A DNA stretch of 64,000 nt, taken from the NCBI RefSeq assembly GCF_014905175.1, contig NC_057793.1, positions 1,674,001 to 1,738,000 of the forward strand. Reading direction: 5' to 3'. The stretch is from Aphidius gifuensis (Eukaryota > Arthropoda > Insecta > Hymenoptera > Braconidae). Shown in pieces: positions 24,962 through 38,800 of the stretch. Below the pieces are notes generated by a model that ran no database searches, was not told the DNA's origin, and was given only the letters and a program-made list of their open reading frames with translations. The translations under genes and the position numbers were made by a program. Positions within the stretch are counted from its first letter, which is position 1. Every line of letters begins with the position of its first letter.

Positions 24962-26905
24962 ATGTCAGTTACATCATCAAAATCAGCTGCCAACAGTGTA
25001 TCATCAATATTAAATAAAACTGGACTAAGAACAAAATTAATTGCTCAACGTAATCGTGTGTCATTTCAACTTCCCAACAATCTTGAACAAATTCTTCTTA
25101 CTACTGGTGATACAACAGCAAATAAAGCTTATCATAATTTACTTTGTATACTAAAAGATGCTGTAATCAAGGTAACAATTAAAAATTAACAAATTAATTT
25201 ATAAAAAAATTACAATAATTGCTTAATAATATTTCAGGATCATGAATTGTTACTTTTACTTGATGAATTTCGTCAATGTATACCTCATCTAAATACATTT
25301 CATTCAATCATCATTGAGGCTCTATTGGCAATTGATTGGATTGAAAGACCACCAGATGTTATCACAGCATATAAAATATTTTTTGAAGATTTAATATCTG
25401 TTCATGTTGGTCATTGTAAATTGGCTATTGACAAACTTGTTTTGTATTTAAAACCATGTAAGTAATAAACAACAACAACAACTTGAAAAATAAAAAAATA
25501 TTGACATTTGATGATTAAAATATTTTCAGTAACACCAGATGATAAAGAATGGCCAGACTGTGAACCAACAGAAAAAGATAAACAAAGACTTGAAAATATC
25601 CATGATATTTTTCGTAAACTTTTAAAAATGGTACCAATGTCAAACAACTTATTATTTCAAGCATTGTCATCTAGCTTTCCATACATGAAAGCATCAACTC
25701 ATGCACATGAAATTTACATAAATTCTCTATTAAAAGTAACTGAATATGCACCAGAATTACGTTCTGAAATATTATCATTGATAATAAATAAATTATTAAT
25801 ACTTGATGTACATGCACCACGTGCATTATTAACAAAAGAAGATGAAGATGATGATGATGAAATATTTGAAATTGATCAATTAAATGATAAAAATAAAAAA
25901 ATCCATCCAATTGGACATACACTAGATATTTGTATGAAAATAATGCTTAAATATATAAAACAATTTTGTCATAATAAAGATGATGTTAATGATGTTATTG
26001 ATAAAGATAAAGCAACAATAATATATTATGAATTTCTTCATATATTTGATAAATTAATATTACCAACATTTGCAAGTCATCATATACAATTTATTATGTT
26101 TTTTATATCAAGTTTAAATGGTGGTTTACTTGATGGTTTTTTAACATATTTATGGCAGAAAGTTATAAATGTTAATGTTGCACCAGTATTAAGAAAATCA
26201 GCAGTATCATATATTGCTAGTTTATTAGCACGTGGTAATTTTATAACAATAATTATTATGAAAAAAATTATATTTGATTTATCAGATTGGATTAATAAAT
26301 ACATTGAGATATATGATAATAAACAAGATTTATCAATTGATCCAAAAATACATACTGTTTTTTATTCAACATGTCAAGCATTATTTTATATTATTGCATT
26401 TAGATGCAAAGATTTTATTGGTAATAAACAACATATAACATTTCTTGATAATTTAAAATTAAATAAAATAATTAGTTCAAAATTAAATCCATTAAAATAT
26501 TGTTTAACAACAGTTGTTGATATATTTTCAAAAGTATCAAATAATTTACAAATTGCATATTGTTCAAGTATCATTGAACGTAATTCAAGAACAAATTTAC
26601 CAGTTATACATAATCAGCATTGTTTTGAAACATTATTGGAAACATTTTTTCCATTTGATGCATATGTTTTACAAGAAAGTAGTCAATTAATATTACCACT
26701 TTATAAAGCATATGAGAGTATATTTAATGACAAAGAAAGTGATGATGATGATGAAGACGACGATGAAGAAGATGATGATGAAGAAAAAGAAGAAGAGAAT
26801 GATGTTGATGATTTTATTATGGATTGTTCATCACCAAAAGATAAAGGTTCATGGAATGCAAGAGATAAACTTTTATGCAGCACTTCTCCTGGTTTTTTTA
26901 ATTAA
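24962..26905 (+). CDS. RRN3: RNA polymerase I-specific initiation factor RRN3 (TIF-IA)
   Basis: Three exons (24962-25171, 25238-25457, 25530-26905) join to 601 codons, slightly shorter than the human protein. The HEAT-repeat fold typical of Rrn3 is suggested by blocks such as FHSIIIEALLAIDWIERPP, MVPMSNNLLFQALSSSFPY, LPTFASHHIQFIMFFISSL and APVLRKSAVSYIASLLARG. The conserved C-terminal block FFPFDAYVLQESS is followed by a run of about 25 acidic residues and a short tail. RRN3 bridges RNA polymerase I to the rDNA promoter factor SL1 and is the growth-regulated switch for rRNA synthesis in the nucleolus. Low-complexity DDDDE stretches are also in the central loop (near 25845), as in other family members. 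Confidence 0.96.
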
Positions 26906-29813
26906 TTTACTTTTTTTTTTTTTTTTTTATAAAATTAATTGTCAATCAATCAATTATTGCAATGTCTAAGAGGTAAATCAAAAACTTTTTTTTTTTTTCT
27001 CTACAAATTTTTTGTGTTTAATTAATCCAATGTAATTATTATTTAATAAAAACTATATTAATATTTTTTAAGATAATGTCATTTTTTAATAATAAATTTA
27101 TTGAAATTTTTTTTTTAAATTTGCAAAATCTGGTTGGTTTAAATATAAAGAAAATATTTTTGACCAATCACAATAAAATCATTGTTTTTCCCCTCTCTCA
27201 ACCCTGCCAATCATCCATGGCCCTTTGCACACACACCGATATCAAAAACATAAATAAAAAAAAAAATACATACACATACACAAAGACAAAATCTAGTAGT
27301 ACATTTGTACACAATGATGCTCTCGAAACGTAACTGTCGTCACCTTCTATTGCACGCAAAACACACAAAATTGGATCGGCATTTTAGAGCCATTGAATAG
27401 TCGTCAGTATAGTACATATATTTTTTTTTTTTTTCCCACAAATCAGCCATTTATTATCGAATCTACAAGTACGCTAAAATTATCTCGCAAGCCACATGAT
27501 AAAAAAGTGAATATTTATTTTTTTTTTTTCTTCAAATTAAATAAAATTAAGTGCATTTTTTTTTTATTGTAAATTTGACAAAACAAAGTTTGTCTGTGTG
27601 TGTGTATATTACAATCAGTGTATGTGTCTCTTTTTTTATATAAAAAAAAAATATGTGAATAATAATAATAAACAAGAATAATAATAATAAAAGGTACAAA
27701 AAAAAGCTGATCAAAAATGGCGTCAAGTGAGACAAAAAGTCGGTGGATTAACAGACTGATTATTTTGTAAATAAAATATATTAAATAATAGTTTTACTCA
27801 AATTTCAATTGACAATGATACTTGGATATTTTTATAATTATCAAATTATATCATTGACATTTTAATAAAAATAAATAAAATATCTAAAAATTATTAAATT
27901 ATGAAAAAGTAAAATTAAATTATAATTTTTTTTTTTTTTGTTTATTTTGTTTTTTTTTTTTTTGGAGTGTTAAACATGACAAAAACAATGTCGTTATTTT
28001 TGACAATTGCATTAATGAAATAATATATATTTTTGAGAGTGTTAAATTAATAAATAACTTAACAAAATGTAAATATTTGAGGTAAATATTTGTTTTATAT
28101 AAAATTTAGAGTATTTGATAGATAGATGTATAAATAATGTAATAGAAGAGAGAAAAAAGAGAAAAAAAAAATAGTCAGGGAAGGTTGGGGAATTGAATAT
28201 GTTTTGTGTGTGGAGGATGCACATAACAGTGAGAGAAAATGATAAAAGGAAGAAGAGGAAATACACACGGGCAAAGAGAGTTTGTGCCCTCTCAAGTTTA
28301 TTCTCAGTTGTTGGGCATGCAAGAAAGGGATAAATTGTTGAGTGGCGGCCATCTTCTAGATGAGACATTTATTTTTTTTTTATTTTTTGCAAATTTTATA
28401 ATCATCATTCAGGTGTTCAATAATTATTTTATTATTCCCAAATTATATTTATCAAACAAACAATACATCAACTCTCTTTTTTTTTTTCTTTTTTTTTTTT
28501 CTTATATTTTTAATGACGTTTTTTTTATTTTTATTTTTTTCTCGTATAAATTTGTAAGTTGAGATTTTTATTGTTTTTTTTTTTTTAATTATCATTGATA
28601 TTCATTGGTACAACTGTTATTTATTTATCATATTAATTTTGTTATTCAATTTTTTCATCAACACAATATTTGTCAAGAGAAATTTATTTTTTTCTTTGAT
28701 AAATTTTTTAAATATTTTTTTTCAATTGTTAGAAATTTTTTTATATAATAAAAAAAATATTTTTTTACAATTTTGTTTACGTACTTTTTAGGGTTTATTT
28801 GTTTTTTTTAAAAAAAAATTTTTTTTAAGGGTTCGAAATAAATAGAGTAGTAAAAATGGGTGAGACAGTTTCTAAGAAATTTCGACATGTTGGTACACAC
28901 GTTCGATGACCCTCAACCACCACAATACAACTATTATTTTGCAAATACATAATATACAGTGTTTAGATATCAATCTAATAAATTGACAGTATAAAAATTC
29001 AAAAATAAAAAAAATAAATAAATAATTACCCTATAAACTTGATAAACAAAAAAAAAAAAACAAAAACATGTGATTTTAGTGTCAACAATTTCTATTAGTT
29101 TTCAATCAATTAATACTAAAAAAAAAAATTATTAAAAAAAAAAAAACCAAGCAATACTCCAAAATTATTTATTTATTTATTTTTTTTTTTAAATTTTAAA
29201 AAGGTTCCATCTTTCCGGTCGAAAATTATCGATTTTGTTTGAGGTTATCTTTCTAGTATCTCATTCGTCCTGAAAATTGTGTCTCTCATTTTAAACTTCC
29301 TGTTGTAAAAAAAAAAATAACAAAAAAACTACATTTTCATATTAAAAATAACAACAACATCAAAAACAATAATAACATAATTGTTTATTTTTATTCCAGG
29401 TAATCCAGTAAAGACATTTGATCAAAGAGGAGAAAAATAAATTAAAAACAAAACGATAGGAAAAAAAGTTTAATTTTCGTGAAATTTAAAAAACAATGAT
29501 TGACGTGTGCATCGAGATTTATTTGAGTGACAAAGTGACGTAGTTAATAATAATAAAAATGGACGCTGGAGTGACACAATTATAACAATAAACCAATCAA
29601 AAAATTATTATTGTTAAAAAAAAAAAAAAAACAAGAGAATAATCACAAGTTTTAAAACTTGTGTATTTGTGCGGTTTTTTTTTTTTCTTTTTTTTTTTTT
29701 AATTTAATCTATATAGATGTTGTTGTATTTTGAGGTTAAGTTTATGAAGTGTATTGTGCTTGTGGATTATTTGACAAGTGATTGTATCAAATTTATAAAA
29801 TGGATCAACAGGG
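26906..29813. other. RRN3 3' flank and 5' region of Tlk
   Basis: The region is AT-rich with long T runs, and no protein-coding gene is supported. GC-richer islands at 27185-27420 and 28180-28370 (with the YY1/Pho-like GGCGGCCATCTT at 28344-28355) are candidates for Tlk start sites or upstream non-coding exons. 29395-29813 looks like transcribed leader, since it runs straight into the first coding exon. Confidence 0.5.
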
Positions 29814-29817
29814 ATGA
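29800..29817 (+). promoter_or_regulatory. Short upstream ORF overlapping the Tlk start codon
   Basis: ATG GAT CAA CAG GGA TGA lies in the leader. Its TGA shares the sequence ATGA with the proposed Tlk start at 29814, so the two frames overlap by 3 nt. Confidence 0.55.
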
Positions 29818-32800
29818 CTGACAATTGCTGGAACTCTGGTGGTGGTAAGTTGTCAAACTTTTTTCTATTTTTTTTATCAAAAAAAAAAAATTAATAACAA
29901 TCGTGTTTGCATGATAATTAATTAATTTAATTGCTCATTTAATTAAATTAAATTTTTGATAATCTGGAGATTAAAGACACATGGTCCAGGTGAATTTAAA
30001 ATGACCTTGAATATTTAAAAATTAATTTATCAAAAACAATGAGATTCTTTTTAAAAAAATTAATAATTTGACAGAAAAAAATTTATTTTTTTGTTGATTT
30101 TTTTTATTGGATTTTGGGGTAATTTTGCCTAGATTATTGCACGTTTTTTTTTATGCTCAATCATGTATTTAAGCCCCAGGAGGTTGACCCTGAAGATGGC
30201 GCTGATTTTCATAATAAAAATATGATAATTTTGATTGGAAAAATTTAAGAAAAACTTAAAGTTAATATACTTGAAGTTAATTCATTTGTATTATTATTAT
30301 TTTATTTTTGTTGGATGATGTTTTTGGGTTGTGATATTGTGTGTCTCACCTCGTAGGCGTATTTAACATTCAAATGGCTCAGTCGGATTATCTTGTATAT
30401 TATTTTATAATCAATCATTGAAATTAATTTTTTTATTTTATTAAAATATTATATTACAAAATAATTTATTTATTTTGTTGGATTTTTTTTTAAATGTAAA
30501 TTTTATTTTGTCGATCGTCTTGGAGTCAATGGTCACCTTCCAGATGTTCCAGTATTCTGGAATATTTTTTTTTCTTCCTTTAAAAATTTAAGCTCGTTTA
30601 ATTGATTCACCTTTCATTTGTTTTATAATTGTATTTATCAAAAAAAAATAATTCTACAATTTTTAAAATTCTGGAAATTATACTCCAGTTACTGGAAATA
30701 TTTTTACCAATATCAAAATCTTGATAAAATTAAATTTTTAAATTTCTACTGGATAAATTTGAGTACCTGTTCTTCTCCAGTAATTTCAAAAGATAATTAA
30801 ACAATTCCAGTTCCAGTTGATTGAATTAAAATTTTCTTTAAAAAAGACAATAAAAAAAACATCAATCATTATTTTTTACAATGGAAATTTTAAGGAATCT
30901 TGGATCTTCCAGGTTGTTTTTTCATTTCGTAAATTCTTCATGTATATTGTCGTGTGATAATCCTAGAAATAAAACAAGGTACTTGTTTGATTGATCAAAT
31001 GGAAAAACAGTTTGATGAAGAAATGAGTGCATAAAAATATTCTCATGAAATAATAATTGATGATTTCCAGTTGTTAAAAGTGGAAAAGCTGCTGGGTGTT
31101 GAGTTGACTGTGTGTAATCATTGAAGAAACCGCTCAGCCACGCCCGCAAAATCCAACAATTTCTCTATCCACACGTTCTCGTCTACCGTTTTATCCCCCC
31201 GAAAACTCTCGTTGTGCGGACACTCACCATTCTCACGTATTGATCTTCGAGTTAAAACGCGTTAACACACGCGACATACAAAGGTCATAGGGTCGTGGAC
31301 ATGTTAACTCAAATCAAAATCATCATCGTCGCAGTTTTTTTTTTTTTTTGGCAAATTTTAAAACCAACAAATAAACATTATACTTTTTTTCAACAAGAAA
31401 AAACAAAAAACAAATTACTATTTTTCTTTTCTCATTAAAAATTTTTTAGGGCCACTAAATTTCTCTAATTTTTTTTTGGATTTTTTTAATTGCAAATATT
31501 ATCTATTGGTCCAGAAATTAAAAATGATTTCTACTCTTTTATCTAGCCTAGTTAATTTTATTTATCTATTTTAAGAGCCTTTTTTTGAAATTAATATTTT
31601 TTAATTTTTTTCTAAAAAGGATATTGCTTTTAAGGGTTTTAAATTTTCAAATGTAAATGGCGGTTATTGACCCCAACTTTGCACAAGTTATTTTTGTTGA
31701 AAAAAAAAAAATTATATATATTCTAGTCAATGTCCTAGAGTTGTTGAAAGGTATATAATGTTTTTTCTTTTTTATATTATTTTTCAAACTTTTATTTTTA
31801 AAAAAATCGTCTGGGTCAGCAGTATCGATTCTTCTGGATTTTTTCAACCCTCTCAAGTTGCATTTGTTTTATAAAATTCTATCATTTTTATCATGGCAAT
31901 TGAATATTTAATATGAAAATAAAATATTATGAAAAGAAAATTAATAAAAATGCTAAAAAATATATATGTAAGAAGAAAAAAATCAGTAAAATAATTTAAT
32001 TTAATAATTTAATTTTTTTTAATTTATTAAATAAATAAATAAAATGTAAATAGAAAAATTTTTATTTGCAAAATAAAATTATAATAATAAAATAATAGAA
32101 ATCCTGAAATTGGAATATGTTGTTGCAGGCGCTGGCGTCAAGATGGAGCACTTTCAGACCAGCCTGGACCCCAGGAAGCAGGAGTTGCTGGAGGCCCGGT
32201 TTCTTGGAGTGAGGGTGAGCATTCATTTTTATTTTGAATAACAATTATTCCAATTCACAAAATATATACTTGTAAATGTGGTACACAAATTTTAATTCAT
32301 CAAGAAGATGATGACGACGACGACGACGATGACGACCTTATTGACTATCAATGTGTAAAAAAATTTCATCGCGAAAAATAAATTATCTGTATACAATTAT
32401 TAGTTGGCACTTTCACCTGAAATTTCTACATGATTTTTCTCAAACATTTACCGGAAATATAAACATGAAAATTAGATCATTAGTTGACAACTTTTTTTTA
32501 TTTTTTATTTGATTGAATGACTTGCAATAAATATTCCAAGAAAAACAAACAAAAAAAGAAAAAAAAAAAAAAAATGATTAAAGGGTTAAAATCGAAGCGA
32601 AGGGTTATAAAATATAAAATTCATGTTGGTTTTTTTCCGTTTTCTTTTCTTTTTTATTATTTATTTTTATAAAGTTGTATAAGACAGATATTATAAATAT
32701 TTGAATTGACAATGTCAGGTTACTGGCATGCGCCCCATCATCAAATTCACCAGCAGTATTCTCGATCGATCGTCCCGGCTACCAAGTGAGCTTATTCACT

Positions 32801-35800
32801 CCCTTTTTGCACTCTCTCCCCCTAGTAACTTTCCCCCCTCTAAAAAAACCACCCACTCAACCACCACCCACTTACTGTATCTCGATATCCACGAAGCGTC
32901 GAAATTAGCTGGCCACAAGAGACGTAAACGATCCCAATTGCAACGTTGCCATGCAGGTCATTTTTAAATTTATCATCAAAAAAAAATATATATATCCCTG
33001 CATCTATATAAAATAGATGTCTTGAATAAGATAATTACATTTTTGCATACTTATATTTAATTGAAAAGAAAAAAAAAAAAAAAACATTGAATTTAGTTTT
33101 GTTGATCTAAGCGGAAATGCTAGGTTTCGCTTCAAGAAACAACTTCAATAACCTCATTTTTTTTTTTTTTAATTAATTTATTATTTGAACTAAATATTAA
33201 TATAAAAATTGCATTTTATTAAATATTAATTATACAACTCTAAATTACATTTGTAAATTTATTAAATTTTTTTTTTTTTATTATTTCTTTTACTTTGTTC
33301 AATGCACCTTTAGTTTGGTCGCACACCCGATCGATCTCAAATGCGAATGTGTAGGGGTTTTAGGGGGGTAATAAAAATATATAAAAAAAAAAAAAGAGGA
33401 GGAAACTCCGAGTCTGATGCTTTTCCACTCTGCCTTTCTGCTTTCGATTCAATACATATATACATTTACGCAAAACTCAAATATTTTGTCGATAAAATAA
33501 TACAAAATTTTCTTTAAATTTTCTATAAACAATTCATTTATTAATTTATCAAAATTTAAATTAAATAGACTCATTAATATGTCGGTGATATTTTGATATT
33601 TCTTTTTTTTTTTTTCTTCGATCGAATTTTTATATTTAGAGCATGAAAATTGCTGTTTAATATACACACGAAAAATAATAAATATATAGTACACTTGAGT
33701 ATTATATTATACTATAAATTAATATATATATTTTTTTTTGAACATTAGTCTATCTAGGTATCTATCTTTCGTTCATGTTTGTTCGTTTATTCATTTAATA
33801 TATAAAACAGTGTGGTTACTGCCACGTCGACTTACATCATTACACATTTTTTTTATTTTTTTATTTTTCATGTATGCATGATTAATTTTTTTTTAACTCA
33901 AATAATATACAATATGTTTTATTCTGTGTCAACAGTTTAAAAATAAATAAAATGAATATATAATTTATTTTTATTTAAACGTAATTTCAAATAAATAATT
34001 CAAAGTGTTTTTTAAAAATTAAAAGGATCGATTTAATAATTAATAATAATACCAAAAATTATAAAAGAATTAGCTGATTAATTTTATGATTATTTTTTTG
34101 AAAATTTATTTATAATTTTATGGTGTTTGAATCGTGTCAACTTGCGCAATGGGAATTCAACCATAAAATGGTGGATGCTGATGCATCTAGGAAGCATAAA
34201 GATTCGAAAAAAAAAAATAAAAATAAATATATAATGTAGGGTAGAATTGGATCACTATGTGCAAATCTGCATTACCATCAGTTTTTACTACCACGTGGTA
34301 GATATATATACGTAAAATAATCTCGCAATTTTGTTGAAACTATTTACCATCGTCTTCGCGTCATGCTGATAAATTTGGTGAATTAAAAAATATGTTTTTC
34401 TTCTTCTTTTATATAAGTACTGACTTTGTATTTTATTAAAAAATGAAAAAATATATAATTTAATTATGAATTTTCTTCCCTCAGTTTTGTTATTATTTAT
34501 CTTATCATAATATTTAATTTGTTGATAAGAAAATTTGATAAGACTGTGTCTACGAGTAAATGAAAATTATTGTAAATAATTTATTTTTTTTCAATTTATA
34601 AATTTTTTTTTTTGACAGACTGGTCGCAGCAATGGACCAAGTAAAAATTCCGTTGACATAGCGCAGCCGTCGACGATACCAAATGCCGTTAAGTGTGGCC
34701 AACCGACAACACCGGGAATAGACTGGACAAGGCGCGACAATGCCCAACCCTCGCGTGATCAACGAAACTCATCCTCCAGTACACCCGGCCAGGGCCAATT
34801 GTCTCAGGTAATACCCACCAAAAAAAATCATATGAATATACTCTTTTATCTTTTCAAACTTCTACACCGCATCTCCACTTTAATTTTATCCCAAAAAAAA
34901 AAACAAAAATTTATTTTTGTGTTTTTAAAATAATAGAAAAAAATATATAAATTAAATTTAAAAATATCATCAATGTGTGTATATTATAAACATACAAAGT
35001 ACAATATAAAAAAAAAAATTAACAATATGACTCAGCATAACGTCATCGATTCAGGGATTTAAAAAAAAATTTTTTTTTTTTTCTTTTCGTCTTGCAAGGC
35101 CATTGGAGAGTGACCCAAAATCAAGAAAAATTTATTATAATCTGTCTCGTTATATTAAATAAATAAATTATTATTATTATTCTACTAATAATTAAATTTA
35201 AAAAGATTATATAATTTTTTTAAAATAATATTTAAATTGTAAAAAGACATGATTGAAATTTTTTTTTATTTTCTTTTTCATTGTTTTTTTGCAAAAAGTA
35301 AAATTGACTGATAGGTGTAGAGAACAGGGGCTGATAAGTTGTGAGGGTTGATTTTTTTTTTTTTTTTTTTCTTATGAAATAATTATGAAGGTAGTCATAT
35401 CAATAGTTTTTTTTTTTTTTTTATTCGATCGGTTGACAACAACTTGTACGCCAGAAATACAAGTAGAGAATAAGAAAAAAACATAAAATTCTATAGACTA
35501 AAAATAATTTTATCGATTTAATTTTTTCTCCGAAACAATGCGGCAAATAATTACATTAAACCCTTCATTTATTTGTTCAATTTTTTGGGTAATTAATTAA
35601 TTCTATTATTATTGTCGGAAAATACCAAACGAATTGAAAGAAAAAACGGAGTAAATTTAGATGAATAATTTGCGTGTACAGTTACATCAAGTTGGATAAC
35701 CATCTTGTACAATTTTTAAAATAAACATTTTAACAATCAATAAATACATATTACAATAATACCCATGACAATAACAATAATAATACACATGTTGTCTAAG

Positions 35801-38800
35801 TGGCGCCGCCGAACGCATTGATGCATAAACTACTGTTAAATCTTTTAACAAAGTGGTACAAAGATGTACCAAAACTTATCAAACCAGCTCCACCTGTCGA
35901 CCTCAATATTTTTTTAATAATAAATTAATTAATTTTCATATTAAAATTTCCATAAAAAATATTCTAATCAGCCAATTTAATCTAAAAATTTTCAATCGCA
36001 AAACACTCCAAAAATGCACCTAAAAAAAAAAAAAAAAAAAAAGTGAAAATTAATAATAATTATTAAATTAATTAAAAAAAAATCCTTGAAAAAGTTTTAA
36101 TAATAAAAAAATAATATAGCGTATTAAAATGTTGTGGAGGTCGCTGGCTGGATGCATTGAGTTTTTTTATTTATTTTCATACAATGTAGTAGTAGTGTGT
36201 ATGGAGTTTAGAGTCCGCGTGGCCTGTCTCGACCAGCTGATCGGCTATAGTCGTGTTGGTGCCGAGAGTATTCATATTTCATGGTGGTGGTGGTATAAAG
36301 TTAAGTATACACAAAAAAACGTAGCATGCGACAAAGTGTGCAAGTGAGTAAACGATAAAAAATAGAGGGAGAAAAAGAGAGAGAAAAGAGAAGGTAAAAT
36401 CGCGTGCGCGACTGGGCTAATGAGTGTGCGACCTATTGGCACGAGTAAAAACGGAGTAAAGAGCAAGAGAGAGAGAGAGAGAAGAAAGAAAGAAAAAGAA
36501 AACGATGAGTACGTCAGCCACCAGTCAGTATAATCCCCCCACTGTGATAGTCAACAACATCATCCCCCGCCGTGATATACAAATATACACATACGTAAAT
36601 TTTTTTTTTTAAAAAAAAGTGTATGGTGGTGGTTGGTGGATTCGCGCAAACGGCGCTTAGCCGCAACTCCGTGGCTCCAAGAAGAAGAATAGTAAAAGAA
36701 AGAGAAATAAAATATATATAGGGTTAAAAAGCTGTTTTTTTTTTTTAAATTTTTTATTTTTGTTTAGTTTTTAAGAGAAGAGAGGGAAATAATAATACGT
36801 CATGTGACGTGGTTACTTGCTATCTTACTGGATGTATGTAATATGTATGTACTGAGTTTAAAAACTCGTGGAAATATATTATTTATATTTATAATAAAAA
36901 TATAGTTTGAGGCAAGAAATTACACTACTCGTGTGGTGGTAAATTGGCAAGATACCGTGGATGGCATTGGCAAGGTCTAGACTACTGTCTGTGACTTGGT
37001 AATCTTGGTATTATTATAACACAAATTTTATTTCATTTTAGTGTGGCAACACTGATTATATTTAATTAATCATTACTTATATTTATTTTTCACGTATTAA
37101 TTATTTTTTTATTAATTTAACGAGACACTTTTTTTATATCGACGATATTGACACTTTTTTTTTTAAAAAAATTTTTGTGTTTTTTAAATTTAGAAGGTTG
37201 TTTTTATAGTGATTATTATTTTTTTTTCAAATTTAAAAGGCTTAAAAATATTTAGAGGGATGATGCGAGATTGAAGTTACTCGTGATACTGAAAATGCGC
37301 AAGGTTTATCACAAATATTAAACTCACGCGACGTGTATATTGGTATACCCTCTCTCTACATGTTGGCGCAGTTTTTTTTTCGCTCCCCGCTATTTTTTTT
37401 TTATATTAAAACTACACAAGTTTGACTTGAATTGTATTCTATGAACGACAACTAAACATGCATCCATATATACATAGCATCAACCAGACATATCTTAAAA
37501 CAGTGGCGGAGGATATAAGGGTCCCTTAAGGCACGCCTTTATTTAAATATATTTTTTATCTTATTTTAAATTCATGTCAAAAACTACCCTTAAAAGAATT
37601 TTGTACTTTTTAAGACCCTAGTCTTGTATACAAAAAAGAAAAAAAAAAAAATCAACTGACATTTTTAAATGTATATTCAAGCCTTGAATAATATTTATGA
37701 ATGAAATTTTTTTTTAAATTAAAATTTAAAATTCAAGGGATTATTTTAAATTAAAAATTAATTAAAATATATTTTTTTTTAAATTATTGTTTGTTGTTTA
37801 AAAAAAAATATTGACTTTTTTTTTTTTTGAAGTAAATTGATGGTTTTATTTTTTTTTTTTGAATATTGCAAATTGATCCCGCGAATTTTCCTTCACCCTT
37901 TACCGGTAAATGCAAGAGGGGGGTCCACCATTTTGTCGTGATTCTCAGACAGCAGGCACGTTCCTTGTGTAACATATAGTCGCCCCGTAGTATCCAAGTA
38001 TCCACACAATCCAAACGAGTACATTGTACACTTGCCATAATATCAAATACTCAAATCATTATATTTTAACATTTTTAAAAAATAATCCACACACACAAAC
38101 ACACTTGGAATTAACAAAAAAAAAAAAATATTTTTATTTTGTAAATATTTAAATTTTATTTATTTATTTTTATTTAACGGTATTTAAATAACAAAAATAT
38201 ATATCAACAATAATATTTTCATTCAAGTACTTATCAAAACAAGCTCAAATATTTTTTATTTTTAATCAATAATAATGCATTTATCATTGCTCAAATAAAG
38301 CAATTAATAATTTACAAAAATTATCATTTTTTTTGCTCCAAAAAAAAATCATAATAATAGTTAAATTTTTAAAAATTTTTGTATAATTATTAACAATTAA
38401 TTAAAAATATCAAAATTATTTTTCAAATCAAATGTAACTTATCTAATTTTTTTTTTTTGAAATTTGTTGGGGAATTATTGGCCGCCTGGTGTCACTACGT
38501 TACAGATGTATAAACCGTCCTTTAACAATTTTTGCTATATATAAAAAAAAAGAGAAAAAAAAATATATATATCGAAAATGTAGTATACAATCTACACCTG
38601 ACTCCATCTTCGTCGAATCCTAGGCCCCATCTTCGTCTCAGCGAATCGAGACACGACAGACTCAATACAACACTACTACACATCCTATTTATTTATTTAT
38701 TTTACATTTTTTTTTTTTTTTTTACTTTCTATATATACACACACACACACGTTATATACAAGTGATGCCATTAACCACGATCGTTGTGTAAAATCGGACA

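Noticed and set aside
25671..26883. Several minus-strand ORFs opposite RRN3
   Set aside because: They are antisense to a clear RRN3 exon; the poly-Ser ones mirror its acidic repeats.
28042..28562. Overlapping ORFs on both strands near 28.3 kb
   Set aside because: Phe/Leu/Ile-rich readings of T runs; no start context, splice support or domain.
32306..32395. Asp-rich open frame in a Tlk intron
   Set aside because: Generated by a GAC/GAT microsatellite, with no AG border in phase.
32728..32967. 79-codon + strand ORF in a Tlk intron
   Set aside because: No conserved pattern as a protein; explained better by possible Tlk alternative exons in a GC-rich patch.
36129..36466. ORFs in the GA-rich Tlk intron island
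   Set aside because: Short, low complexity and not conserved-looking; regulatory DNA is the simpler reading.
37500..37640. GC patch GGGTCCCTTAAGG as possible transposon end
   Set aside because: No terminal repeats, target-site duplication or transposase frame found around it.
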